Assembly (NCBI GenBank): GCA_021234155.1
Contig: JAJEKV010000044.1
Location: forward strand, 9,272,777 to 9,336,776
Length of the DNA: 64,000 nucleotides
Direction of reading: 5' to 3'
From: Isoetes taiwanensis
Taxonomy: Eukaryota; Streptophyta; Lycopodiopsida; Isoetales; Isoetaceae
The notes beneath the pieces are model-generated. The model saw nothing but the letters and a program-made list of their open reading frames with translations. It did not search any database and was not told the DNA's origin. The translations under genes were made by a program, and so were the position numbers. This document shows positions 33,958 to 44,552 of this stretch, in pieces (position 1 is the first letter of the stretch; the number at the start of each line of letters is the position of its first letter).

Positions 33958-35612
33958 AGAAAAGCCCTATACCTTTCCCTTTCTGTTTCTGTTTCCCTTT
34001 CCCTTTTGCTCTATCCCGTATTTCACTTTTTCTTATTTTCTATACACTTTTCTTTTTGTTTTAATTTTTTCCCGTTTCGCATATGTTTCCTTGTTTCCCC
34101 ACCTCTTTCCTTCCTTTTCCTCTTCCCTTTTTCGAATAACCTTTTTCCCTTTCCTTTTCCTTCTTTCCCCACCCTTTCCTTCTTCTCCTTTTTCCATGCC
34201 CTTCTCCTTTTCCCTTCACCTTTTTCCATGCCTTCTCTTTTCCCCACCCTTTTTCCATGCCTTCCCTTTTCCTCAATCTTTGTCTTTCGCTCCATTTCCC
34301 AGCCTTTCACTCTTCCCTTTTTTGGATGCCCTTTTCTCCTCCCTTTTTCTTTTTCCCCTCCCGTTTCCCATGCCCTTTTTACCTTCCCTTTTCCCTTTTC
34401 CCTTCTCCTCACCCTTTCTCCCTTCCTATTTTTCTCTTCCCTTTTCCTATTTTCCTCTTTTCTTTTTTCCCGTGCCCTCTCCCCCTTTTCCCCTTTTTCC
34501 TCATTTTTTCTTTTCCATTTCTCTTCTCTTACGCCCTTTTTCCCGTTTCTTTTTTTCCACCCCTTTCTTCTTTCCATTTTTCCTGTGCTTTCATTTTCCT
34601 CTTTTCCCACCCTTTCCCACTTCTTTTTTTTCCGTGCAATTTTTTCTTCTTTTTTCCCTTCCACTTTCTTTTCTGTTTTCCTTTTCCCATGTTTTCTTCC
34701 CCTTTTTCCTCTGCTCCCCCGCTTCCCTTCCCTTTTTCCTTTCCTAATGGAGTTTTTTTTTTCTGTTTTTCCTAATGGATTTTTTTTTTCTGTTTTTTCC
34801 TCGTGCCCTTTTTCCTTCCTTTCCTTTTCCCTTTTTCCATGCCTTTCCACATTTGTTTTTTTCTTTTCTTATTTTCCTATACTCATTTTCCTCTTTTCCC
34901 CACCCTTTCTCTCTTCCCACTTTTTTTTTGCCTTTTCTTTTTTCTATTTCTCCGCCATTTTCCTCTTCCCTTTTATCTCATGCTCTTTCCCCCTTCCCTT
35001 TTCTTGTTTCCCTTTTTCCCTTTTTCTCATGCCTTTTTTTCAGGTTCCCTTTTCCCCTCTTCCTCATTTTCCCAATCTTTTACTCTTCCCCTTTTCTCGA
35101 TGCGCCTTTTTCCTTCCATTTCCCTCTCTCTTTTTCCTTTTCCTTTTCCTTTTCCTTTTCCTTTTCCTTTTCCTTTTCCTTTTCCTTTTCCTTTTCCTTT
35201 TCCTTTTCCTTTTCCTATGCCATTTTTCCCTTCATTTTTCCTCTTTCTTCAACGCTTCTCTTTTTCTCCCTTTTCCCATGCCCTTTTTTTCTTCCACTTT
35301 TCCATGCTTTTTTTCTCCTCCCTTTTCCCCTTTCTTCAATCTTTCCTTTTTCATTTTTTTTTCCCGTGCCCTTTCCTCTTCCTTTTACCACTTTATCTCT
35401 TCCCTTTTCCCTCGTGCCCTTTCCCCAGGTACCTTTTCCACCTCCCCTTTTCTTTCTTCTTTCCCTTTTCATTTTTTCATGTCGTTTTCTCTTCTCTTAT
35501 CCCCACCCTTTTCCCTTTGCTTTTCTCCCTTTTCCCGTGCCTTTTTGCCCTTCACATTCTCTCTTGTCTCTTCCCTTTTTCTTTCCCCCCTTTTCCCTTT
35601 ACCCTTTCCCCT
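33958..35612. repeat. 1.65-kb polypyrimidine/polypurine tract
   Basis: The plus strand is almost entirely C and T for about 1.65 kb, punctuated every 20-40 bp by CCATGCC, CCGTGCC or TCGTGCC words. It therefore behaves like a degenerate minisatellite of (CCTTTTTCCC)n plus an A/CGTGCC spacer. It gives open frames in all three plus-strand frames (up to 569 codons of Phe/Ser/Pro/Leu) and in minus frames (Lys/Glu/Arg/Gly). These are consequences of composition and not genes. Confidence 0.95.
35128..35214. repeat. (CCTTTT)n hexanucleotide microsatellite
   Basis: A perfect run of about 14 CCTTTT units lies inside the long polypyrimidine tract. It is the only strictly periodic part of it and a likely mutation hot spot. 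Confidence 0.95.
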
Positions 35613-36430
35613 TAAGAGATCAAAGTACGACCAATCATGGTGGTGGTAAGTCGTGCAATAAATCTCGGCCTTCGGATGCACTTAGATGATCTCGTCCATT
35701 CAAATTAGGGCTTGATCCAATCCAAGAATTACGGTATAACATTATAATATAAGATTATTTCATTATTTCATTATTACGCCTCCCCTAAATGTTATGATTA
35801 TGACGATGGTCATTCGTGTTAAGTTCCTGCATTTTTATTCTAAATTTTTTCATTATTCTTCTTGTATTATCTATTCACGCTCTATGCCGCGATGCCACGT
35901 GCTCCATACCCTGTAGCTGTTCGGTCCGCTTCTGTTATCGGCCTTTTTGCCACGTAGTCCATACTCTTTAATTTTTACACTAATTATAAATTAGTGATAT
36001 TCAATTTACTTTATGCGTCTTCCACCCATCTTCCCTCTTTTGTTTTTCTTTTCTTTTATTTTCTTTTCCTATTCGTTTCTTTTCCTTTTTCCTAACGTTA
36101 TAAAAAAATTGAAAAAATTTTGAATCACCCGTCGCCGTACCCGGGAGTTTCTTTCCCAGCCGTTTCCCCTGTCTGTTAGCTTCCACTCCTTTTACTAGAG
36201 ATCGATGGTTGATGCCGTGTACAGTCTGTACTTTTATTTATTTATTTACTTACTGCTTCATCCGCTTGCTTTGGTATGGTATTCCGATGATTATATTCAT
36301 CGTCGACAATCCGTTGTTCGTCTCCGATCGGGCACGATTGACTTATCTAAAATCTAGACTATCCATAATATAATCCTTCTATAATCTACTTAGATTAAGC
36401 ACGTTTTTAACTATCTTTGATCTGAGATGA
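35613..36430. other. No gene recognised
   Basis: Mixed AT-rich sequence with pyrimidine-rich remnants at 36030-36090. 'GCCACGTG(G)CTCCATACYCT'-like phrases recur at 35893 and 35950. No coding motif. Confidence 0.35.
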
Positions 36431-37512
36431 TGCACCTACACCTTTAAAGCCCCCATGAATTAAGCCCCATCGCCCCCATCGCCCCATGTAAATACTGGGC
36501 AATTCTGAAGAATGTGACACTTAACTTCACTAATTCCAAGTTGGCACCCTATTTCCTCGCCTTCTTGGGCCCATCTACCTGTCTCAATTCTAAGGCAGTG
36601 TGCTTTTGTGGGAATGGATGCAACTCTTCTATGCTTCTTCGTGGGTAATGTATTATCAGGTACCCTTGTGGACCCTTGGCAAGTGTGGGATTAATCTAGG
36701 ATCTTCACAAGCTCTAAAGCACTGGTATAACAAAGCTTACATCATCTGTCCAGATACTATTTCAGGTGATTGTGGTCCTCATTGTATGCACCTGTCTACA
36801 CCCCTAGGCCTGTCTGGAGAACCAGATGACTTGTTTCTCTTCCAACAGGATACAAGGCGTTGTGGACCCATGGCCATTGTGTAGGTGACTGAAAGGCATG
36901 TGTCTGTCATGTTAACTGCCTTCTGACGATATATCAGATGACATTCCAAAGTAGCTCTTTGAAGAGCTAGAAACCTGAACTCTTGCAGAAGAATTTAAAA
37001 CGGGAATGTGGAATTGACTCCAGGTGCTCTAGTCAGAATGGTTTTCTGGACATGTTCCAAGTCCTCCCAAGTGGAAAGTGATATCACTGGCCCCCACAGT
37101 GCCATCAACATCCTGAACAAGTGCAACTGATATCACCAGTATGAAGCTCTGCTCTGTGATAGTTGTTCGACCATATGGTCAGTCAAGTTTTATCTCTTCT
37201 TATATGGCCAGAGACCCAGATTATCATATATTGTTTTGGGAGAGGAGAGAAAATTATCTTTCAAGGCCTAACAGCCTTGGTTAGGCCTCGATTCTTCATT
37301 GCCAATCAAAGAACATCTTGCGCAGTCCAGGCCGACCAGGTTTTTATGTGATAATTCGGTGTTGAAATTTGATGGGATAAGCTTTGGTCACATTCAATAT
37401 AGAAATTTCATCAACGTAAGTGTCGTATATATATTTTCTCATAGTTACAAGATCTGCTCCAAAGGCCCCTTTAGAAAGTCCTTTTCTTCTTCGACACTGT
37501 CGCTTGCCTTCG
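36431..37512 (-). other. Unassigned; possible retroelement remnant on minus strand
   Basis: The minus strand from about 36900 to 36480 has frames with short plausible peptide runs (NPTLAKGPQGYLIIHY, LELRQVDGPKKARK) reminiscent of LINE C-terminal regions, but too broken to assign. The plus-strand frame 36600-36884 has no motif. Confidence 0.2.
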
Positions 37513-38040
37513 ATACTCAGCATCATTTTCAAATCACTCTACAAGTCACATCCGCATTTTTATTTAGTAGCATTTGCTAAACGATAATATCGTTTCCTTT
37601 GTATTATCGTTTATTGTGGGCCATTGATTTCATGAATATTCCAACTCCGATTCCAAATAGAGACACTCTGGCCGTCCGTTGACCCCTTGATGGGGTCAAA
37701 CTACAATTTCCACATCAGCATATGATTTGGAAACAATGGTGTCCGAGTCAATGATGCAGTCAATTACTAACCAAGACATACAATTTCTGCTACATTTAAT
37801 TCTTATATAGATCACATTAACCTTAAAAACAGCAAGTTTCCTGCTAAAGTATACGGTGTTGCAGCACAACAATTTTCCTGCTAAAGTATATCCTATTGCA
37901 GCAAATAAAAGAACAACAAACTACTTTCAAGTTGAGCGAGTTAGCCCTCATAAGCAGTACCACAAGGCTTGTCCTGAATTGAGACACACAGAGCAAATAA
38001 AGCAAACAAAGAAATAGAGACTTACAAGAAAACCAAGAGG
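37513..38040 (+). repeat. Interspersed direct repeat, copy 1 (~530 bp)
   Basis: The block starts GATACTCAGCATCATTTTCAAATCACTC and runs to about AGAGACTTACAAGAAAACC. It is repeated at 50793-51320 in the same orientation at high identity, with only small differences. It contains an AACGATAATATCGTT palindrome and the phrase CCCCTTGATGGGGTCAAA. I see no TIR and no ORF. Confidence 0.85.
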
Positions 38041-39054
38041 CAAAAGTAGATTGTCAAATTGACAACCTCATATTATGTTCTAGCTATTGGAGGTTGCAAC
38101 ATAAGAAAATCCCATGCTAGAAATTTAGGGTTTTGACTAAAAGAAAAAGCAACCTTCTTCATAGTGCAATCCATCGCCAATTCAAACTGATTTCACAAAC
38201 CCACAAAGAATTAAGGGCACCTTTTCAAATTTAATAGTCATAACACTGCTTGGAGAATTCTTTCAAAATGATCAGGATCATGAGGAAGAAAATTTGGCAC
38301 AAATTACGGAGTCAAGACCCTTCACTACACTGCACTGTCTTGTAGCCAGAGTTCATTACACCCGTATGCCTGGTCATCAAACCTTATTATACCCCAGTCC
38401 TGTTGGGGAGAGCAAAATTATTGCTGAGGATGTGTTGGGAATTCCTTCTTTTTTGTACACGACTATATTAAATAGAGCACAATTGCCCATCAGTTTAGAA
38501 CGAGTGCAATTTCCCCAATAAAATATTCGAATGCATGCCCAATATGTGGTCCATAGTGGTTGGAACTTTCTGGCATGAAATGACCTTGGATCTTTGCACT
38601 GTAGAACTGGGATAGAATTGACATCTAGGATAGAATTGTCATAAAATATGGTCATCTAATAGAGTATGGCTATGGCTTACACATAAGAACATGACATTGG
38701 TAGTTCAGATACTTTGATAACTGTGAAATTGATGTGTTCTCATGCAGTTGATTTGGTTCCTCTTGCTCAATGACAATAATGTCTTAAAAGCTTAATATTG
38801 TTGCAGCTATTTGTTCATTATATTTCAGCTGCTCAATTTGATAGGAGCATTAAATTAATTAACAACATTGTGATTAACAACTGTCTAATCTAGATTAGCA
38901 CACAAAAGATATAGGTTGCCAATCACAAAACCATTTATAGATATAGGTTGCCAATCACAAAACTAGTTATAAGACTAGTGCTGAGAATGAAGAAAATCAA
39001 TTTGAATATAATGAAGTACTACTTATACATTATAAATATAACTAGCCTAAAAGA
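38041..39054. other. No gene recognised
   Basis: AT-rich sequence. A 20-bp phrase (GATATAGGTTGCCAATCACA) is duplicated at about 38908 and 38940. The plus-strand frame 38294-38521 has no motif. Confidence 0.35.
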
Positions 39055-40054
39055 ATTTTGTTAACGACTGAAGTATTATCCATGGAATATCTATAATTGA
39101 TCATAATGTATTGCAGCAGCAAAAGCTAAAAAATTGTCCAACCTTTGCTCAATCTATTTTCACATAATTTCCTAAGTAGGCTGGCCATATATATGCCAGT
39201 AAAAAAATAAGAAGTCATGTGATCTGATTACAATGGATTTCTATGGATATCTTATGTGGATATTTGATATTTCTTTTTAAGAATAAGGAGCTTCCAATTA
39301 CAAACAAGGTGCTGCGCACGGAGGGTTGCCCTCCATGGCCGGAGGGTGAAGTGGCCGGACAATCAATTCAAAACCATAACCAGAACATTTAGAAACAAAA
39401 TCCTCAGTAGCCAACTTAATCGCCTTTATCTTCCAAAATGCAACTAAAGATTTAGCAACTCGTGAAAAAAAAAGAACACACTAATTTCAGAACTATAAAA
39501 TATCTGGGGCTATTTGGGAAAATATTTAAAATTTAAGGGCATTTTGGGAGTTTTAAAAATAATAAGGGCTTTTTGAGAATTAAGTCAAGGAAGGGAGCCC
39601 CGAGAAAATCGGTGCAACGCATAAGGCAACACTTGTTAAACACATTATACTTCCAAACAATCTTGTTTATTTCAAGAATCATGTACATAATGAGACTAGA
39701 GAATGCCAAACTTTTAAAATGAGATATGGCGAGGAATGATAAGATTGGACATTCCAAAACGTTTAAGCTAAGAATAAGAACAGTAGCCAATATTGGCACA
39801 CATTTAAGCAAATTGTCGATTACTTTTATGCTTTGGTAATGATAGAGGTCCAATGCATTTTTTTAGCTTAGGCATTCACGTTGTGAATAATATATTCTTC
39901 AAGTACTATCTTTGGAATGTACACTTCCAAAATCTAAATCGGTTGTGATCACTCTAGAAAGAGAAAAAAAAAAGACATACAAAAAATAAACCGCTACTAT
40001 AGGTCTAAAAATACCACAAAGATATCGTAATATCCAAAGATATGCTTAGGATAT

Positions 40055-40103
40055 TGAAAACCCACATGAGCAAGGGTTTGGCCCCTAGGGCAACAACCAA
40101 AAA
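40055..40103 (+). repeat. Internal copy of the segment's right-end motif
   Basis: AACCCACATGAGCAAGGGTT then TGGCCCCTAGGGCAACAACC closely matches 42822-42870. Two copies 2.8 kb apart suggest nested or tandem insertions of one element type. Confidence 0.6.
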
Positions 40104-40140
40104 TTTTCGTAAGAAATCATTGAGCACATGAATAGGTTTA

Positions 40141-40200
40141 GAATAGAATAGAATAGAATAGAATAGAATAGAATAGAATAGAATAGAATAGAATAGAATA
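40141..40200. repeat. (GAATA)12 microsatellite
   Basis: Twelve perfect pentanucleotide units. The same pentamer in the reverse sense ends the LINE at 33.89 kb, so this may be the fossil tail of a minus-strand non-LTR insertion, although no adjacent LINE sequence was found. Confidence 0.95.
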
Positions 40201-41098
40201 GTGCTTTTAGCATATGATGATATATTTTCAATTATCCGAATAAAGATATTAATAACAAGGTTTGGATGGACTTTCATACAGAGCTATGTATGGATTACCA
40301 ATGGGGCATAGAAAGGGATTCAATGTCGTTCAAAATAATTTGTCTGATCTAGATATATATGTAAATAAATATATATGTGAACAATGCGAGAGACAGGGGG
40401 GTTGGATCGAGGGGATGAGAGAAGGTGAAGGATCTTGACATAAATAAAGTCAAAGAAATGCAAGAGTCTTTCTTCTGGCGGCATGTATCTATGATGGCTT
40501 AGAAGATGCGGGCAGTATTACATTGCTTTGAAGGCTTAAGTTTATGGCATTCATTGTTTTTGTAATTAAGGCAGATGCTCTAATTTTGAATTGGCCATCA
40601 TAAATGTGAATCTAAACCACTTAAAGCGCCACACTAGAGCAAGGTCAATCGAGAGACTTTTGTTTACAATATATGGACTTATAACTCTTGGTAGTTACTT
40701 TCTTAGAATTTATGTTGAGATAATTCCTAAAAGCATTTGTAAATTCAAGTTGAAAGAACGTTGGAGCTAAAGTCCCCAAAAGATAGACCTTGATTTGAAT
40801 GAATGGCTAAATGTGAGGGAAGCAATTGACATCTATGTTATAGGGTGAGTTTGATTTGACATTACATTGACGAGAGTTTGGCGTTAAGCTCATAGCAATT
40901 TTGAACTTGGCCTTTCAGTTTTTTAAGATTTCACTCTTTTAAGTGCTGATAATGTCCTTGGTCTAGCAGATGAAGTCCCCGCAGCCAAATGAGAAGGTTT
41001 GCGTTTTAAACCCTAGATGGTGATTTTGTTTGGAGTAAAGTGTCCCAGGATGAAATTGATCAACTTGAAGATAAAGTTGGCAAATGCAAAGAGAGACT

Positions 41099-41349
41099 AA
41101 AGATAGATAGATAGATAGATAGTATTTTAACGTCACGCCACTAAGCAACATCCAACTGGACATGTGACCACACACCACACTACATTGCTCGGTTGGGTTG
41201 CTCGGTTGGGCCCTGCCCCCAACCACCTTACATTGCGTCTGTTAGGATTTGACCCCCAACAGTACCGAGTGCGATTCTGGGCGGTCTCGAACTCGAGACC
41301 ACATTGCTAAGGAACTAGTGTGTTACCACTAGACCAAACGCCCAGACCA
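41099..41349 (-). mobile_element. tRNA-derived SINE with target-site duplication
   Basis: The minus strand starts with a tRNA-like head. An A-box TGGTCTAGTGGT lies at 41336-41325, and 25 bases later a B-box region GGTCTCGAGTTCGAGACC at 41300-41283, which fits the RNA polymerase III promoter spacing. A tRNA-unrelated body follows, and the element ends in an (ATCT)n tail at 41122-41099. A perfect 12-bp target-site duplication, CAAAGAGAGACT, flanks it at 41087-41098 and 41350-41361. The perfect duplication and clean tail imply a fairly recent insertion. Confidence 0.92.
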
Positions 41350-41445
41350 CAAAGAGAGACTGTTGGCCTCATTGGCAAAAGTTTTAGATTTTCCTAAAGA
41401 GAGATTGTTGGCCTCATTGGCAAAAGCTTTAGATTGTGCCAACAA
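41350..41445. repeat. ~45-bp tandem duplication at the SINE insertion site
   Basis: AAAGAGAGA(C/T)TGTTGGCCTCATTGGCAAAAG(T/C)TTTAGATT occurs at 41351-41390 and 41396-41436. The SINE target lies in the first unit. On the minus strand it encodes a repeated SKAFANEANNLSL/SKTFANEANSLSL phrase downstream of the dehydrogenase fragment, which may be its diverged C-terminal or 3' UTR sequence. Confidence 0.75.
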
Positions 41446-41522
41446 TCTTGTAAAATAAACTATGGATAATTGTGCATCAATATCTTTCACTTTTGCAGGT
41501 TCCCTCTCTTCCATGGTTCTAA

Positions 41523-42710
41523 TTATGGGTTCACAAAAATCAGATCCAAATGCACTTCATCTGGCCCATCTGCAAGACGCGAGGTCCTAGATGCCGCCCA
41601 TAAATGAGCAAGTTCAAAATCGAATGTACTCCGCAGCTCCGTGCACTTGGATAGCCGTGATCCAACACTCGAGAGCTACGCCAAAGGGCAACTACACCGC
41701 AATTAACAAGAAAAAGTATTATCATATATTTATTCTAGTTAAATTTACCTATTTGATGAGTGTTGACATAAATATTACCTTTGCCATAGCCGTGAGATCC
41801 TCTTGCAACTTTTTTGCACCATGGAGATCCAACTCATGAGCCGCATTTAGAACCAATAGCCTTGCTTGAGTGATATATCCGATTACTCGCAGCTTAACGA
41901 GTAACACCCACTTTAGCTAGCTCTATGAAACTTTTAAACTTATCACTACTAACATCTAAAATATAACCTGTGCAAGTGCTGAACTGAAGGCACCCTGTTG
42001 GAAAATATACTTCCCAAATGCCTTCCTTGAAAGTGCCATTTCTACCATCAACTCAATTGCCCGCTCTGCAGATCCAACGAGTCTCATGCAGTGGTGCAAC
42101 CACCCAGGTCCTAGCCTCTCCTGTTTTGTGCCAATTTAGCATGGTCCACGAATACTAACATTATCTTCAGAACTTCACTTGCCTGTGATATTTCAAAACC
42201 ACGTCCTTCTTCCCAGATTATGTTGAGTGCAGGCATACGAACATTTTCAAATACTAGTTCTGCGTATCCATGTGATGCGTCATCAAAACCATACACTGTT
42301 AAAGGGCAGATTATTTTGACCCCTTGTATTTTTATGTCCACTAGGATCATTGACTGTTGTCTGTGCGCAGGTGCATTTACATCTGTTTTCCCCTATCATG
42401 ATCACACAGGATTATCTTTGAAACTGACGCCGCATATAAAGGAATAGATTTGTGAAACGCACAAAAATCATAAGAATTTCTTGCAACAGATAAGTAATCA
42501 AGGAATATTAAGTAATGTGGCCATGACTTAGCAATATGCAAAGTTCAAACATGCTAAGGTTTTGTTTAAATCCAGATTCTGAAGCTCCTTTTTGAGAAGT
42601 TACCTTCGTGTGTTTGAAACTTACCATCAAAATAAGTATTTGGCATCTTGGATCCATTGCACCACTTGTCAATCACTTCCATTGATGATGTAATGATCTC
42701 CCACATTGCC
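41523..42710 (-). pseudogene. Acyl-CoA dehydrogenase (IBR3/ACAD10-11-like), 5'-truncated gene fragment
   Basis: Five exons can be followed on the minus strand. Exon 1 ends at 42625 (GDHYIINGSD..TSGAMDPRCQILILM|GTAAGT), with one base missing before TSG. Exon 2 is 42392-42183 ([20 protein letters not shown] through GRGFEISQ). Exon 3 is 42120-41968 ([20 protein letters not shown] through SSALAQ). Exon 4 is 41892-41779 (ITQARLLVLNAAHELDLHG through TAMAK). Exon 5, about 41690-41523, has RVLDH, then AIQVHGAA and ELAHLWAASRTSRLADGPDE in shifted frames. The order and wording match the dehydrogenase half of plant peroxisomal IBR3, which acts in beta-oxidation of indole-butyric acid. The N-terminal kinase-like domain and the first half of the dehydrogenase are absent. 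Three frameshifts argue for a dead fragment unless they are sequence errors. Confidence 0.8.
42121..42182 (-). other. 62-bp GC-AG intron in the dehydrogenase fragment
   Basis: The junction on the minus strand is ATCACAG|GCAAGT...AAAACAG|GAGAGG. The donor is the rare GC type with an otherwise perfect consensus (CAG|GCAAGT). Splicing here joins EISQ to ERLGPG in frame, as in the protein family. Confidence 0.7.
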
Positions 42711-42870
42711 AGCCATTTTACCGGACAACGAAAACGACCGAGCATTTACAGCCAATAAGGGGTTTTTAGCAGTCATAGGCATATTTCAAGCATATACTGG
42801 CATATACCTATAATATGCCACAAACCCACATAAACAAGGGTTTGCCCCCTTAGGGGCAACCCAAAAAGAT

Positions 42871-43327
42871 GTGACTTTTCAATAACATGGGCCTTCTTCT
42901 TAAGAATAGGAATGGAGTGCATTTTTGAGGTCTAGAAATGAAGTACGGCTAGCATATTGTGGAATTATATGCTAAACTCTTCGGTAGAGGATACTGACAA
43001 TTCCTGTTTATTAACTGGACTACGGAGCAATGAGGATCAATATATTATTCTTTGACTGAAGTGATTAAGATAAGAGGCAAAGCACATGTTCTATACAGAT
43101 GATCATGATGAATTGTCGAGGTGAGAGATAAAAAAGACAGAGGACTGGATAACAAGGGCAAAGCACCTGTGTCGAACATGCCGAGATGATAGATACAAAA
43201 GTCAAGAGGACTGCTTAGCAAGTAAGTCAGTAGTGGTACAAGTTTAGACCAAGAATAACTAGTGAGTGTGATGAAGTGGGTACAAAGAAAGAACGAGGAT
43301 ACATAGGAAGGGTGCCCGGTGACAGCA
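42871..43327. other. Duplicated non-coding segment (A2)
   Basis: Matches 46785-47243. A minus-strand open frame (43045-43443) lacks motifs. No gene recognised. Confidence 0.5.
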
Positions 43328-44094
43328 GGGCAAAAGTATGCTAGTGGGTAGCAAATAAACGCGATGCAGCACCCAGCACCCAGCACTTTCCAGCACTTTT
43401 TTTTTTTGTTTTTCATAATTGGCCATGCAATTCGATCATACATGCAAAATTTCAGGGCCTAATTTGGGATATTGAGTGAGCAATTAGAGAAAACCCATTT
43501 CTGCAGCAATTTTGGTAAAATAGAACAAAATTTCTTAATTCAGTCCAAATTAAGCTAAATCAGATGGGGCTTTTCAGATTTTCATAATCGGCCATGCACC
43601 CATATCCTACGTGCAAAATTTCAGAACCTAATTTGGGATATTGAGTGAAAATTAAAGAAAAACTATTCTTGCAACAGGTTTTTTGTAAAACAGTGAGAAA
43701 TCTCTTAAGTCAACCCAATTTAAGCAAAATTAGATGGGGCTTTTAGGCTTTTAGATGGGGCAAAATTAGATGGGTCGAAATGACAATCCTACCTTGGTGG
43801 ATAAGTTTTATGAAAAGATATGATGGATTGAGCAACTAATTGGAGATTCACATGCCAATTTGGAGTTTGGGTCATTTCGGCGCACTAGTCAGACTCCAAT
43901 CTAATGAAATCGATGCTAATCTGATGAAACATTCGAGCAATGTGGAACGATTCTTGGCTGAAGAATCCTCTTAACAAATGAAGGGTGTAAAAAAACGAAC
44001 CCACGAGCACCCACCAGCACCAAAAAAAAAGCAGGAAGCAGGGGTGCTAAAAGCATGCGTCCGGACGCGTGCTTTTGCACCCCACCAGCATACT
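43328..44094. mobile_element. 767-bp non-autonomous TIR element, relative of the 7.6-kb element
   Basis: The left end GGGCAAAAGTATGCTAGTGG then GTAGCAAA pairs with the right end, reverse complemented AGTATGCTGGTGGGGTGCAAAA. The empty site is preserved at 47241-47250 in segment B (GACAGCA|CACTTAAC), so the insertion borders are known to within a few bases, with CA as the shortest duplication. The interior is a ~166-bp tandem pair (TTTCATAATYGGCCATGCA...CAAAATTTCAG..CCTAATTTGGGATATTGAGTG at 43414 and 43580). Near the right end, 44049-44076 is a 28-bp palindrome with one mismatch (AAAAGCATGCGTCCGGACGC and on to GTGCTTTT). There is no ORF. Confidence 0.8.
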
Positions 44095-44420
44095 CACACT
44101 TAACAGGAAAGGGATCGATCGAGGATCTTCATTGCTCGGAGCTGGGAAAATAATGGCTCATTGAAATCCCTAAGACTTCACTCTCTAATGACTTCAAAAT
44201 TGCTCACTCCGATGCCCTATTCAAAAAGTTCGGAGGCCCTAAAATGACCAACTTCTTTCCCTGATGGCGCAGATAGATCTCCTACGTGTGGTTTTTTGTC
44301 TTAACGTGGTTAAAATATGACGTATCAATAGTCAAATTAAAGCTCTTGGGGAGCACTTTGCAATGGCATTTGTGCATTAGTTAGTGCCTCGTGTGGAAAA
44401 AGAATTTTTTGGAAGGTGTA

Positions 44421-44552
44421 ATTTGTTGAGCAGGAAATTTCAGCTTGGAATTTCCTGCTGACATGGCGGATTTCATGCTGACATGTCAGCCGCGAGTGGA
44501 ATCGCCACGTCAGCAGGAAATTCCAGGCTGAAATTTTCTTGCTCACACAAAT
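44421..44552. repeat. Foldback (hairpin) MITE-like element, copy 1
   Basis: About 50-bp imperfect arms. TTTGTTGAGCAGGAAATTTC then AGCTTGGAATTTCCTGCTGA pairs with TCAGCAGGAAATTCCAGGCT then GAAATTTTCTTGCTCACACAAA. The loop is ~30 bases (TGCTGACATGTCAGCCGCG). It would form a strong stem in single-stranded DNA or RNA. No ORF. Confidence 0.85.

Larger units (their letters stand above)
39303..42867. other. 3.56-kb segment present in A, absent from B
   Basis: In segment B the flanks CTTCCAATTACAAA and AAAAAGATGTGAC are directly joined (46768-46790). In A they are separated by this segment. Its left edge (ACAAGGTGCTG.GCACGNAGGGTTGCCCTCCATGGCCGGAGGGTGAAGTGG) recurs at 49676-49731. Its right edge (CCCACATAAACAAGGGTTTGCCCCCTTAGGGGCAACCC) has a relative inside the segment at 40055-40103. 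A 9-bp GGGTTGCCC occurs at both ends in inverted sense. It could be an inserted element carrying gene fragments or a deletion in B. Confidence 0.55.

Noticed and set aside
33940-35649. 569-codon plus-strand open frame and several other long frames
   Set aside because: All follow from the polypyrimidine tract, which lacks stop codons on one strand in every frame. Composition is Phe/Ser/Pro/Leu only, with no domain.
41283-41336. A tRNA gene
   Set aside because: A and B boxes are present, but there is no full cloverleaf. The unit has a 3' body, simple tail and target-site duplication, so it is a SINE.
41099-41349. CRISPR-like or phage-type repeats anywhere in the window
   Set aside because: No array of regularly spaced identical repeats with unique spacers exists. 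The tandem arrays are minisatellites in a eukaryotic context.
43045-43443. 132-codon minus-strand frame
   Set aside because: It crosses the insertion border of the 767-bp element and is broken in the paralogous copy, so it is not a conserved gene.
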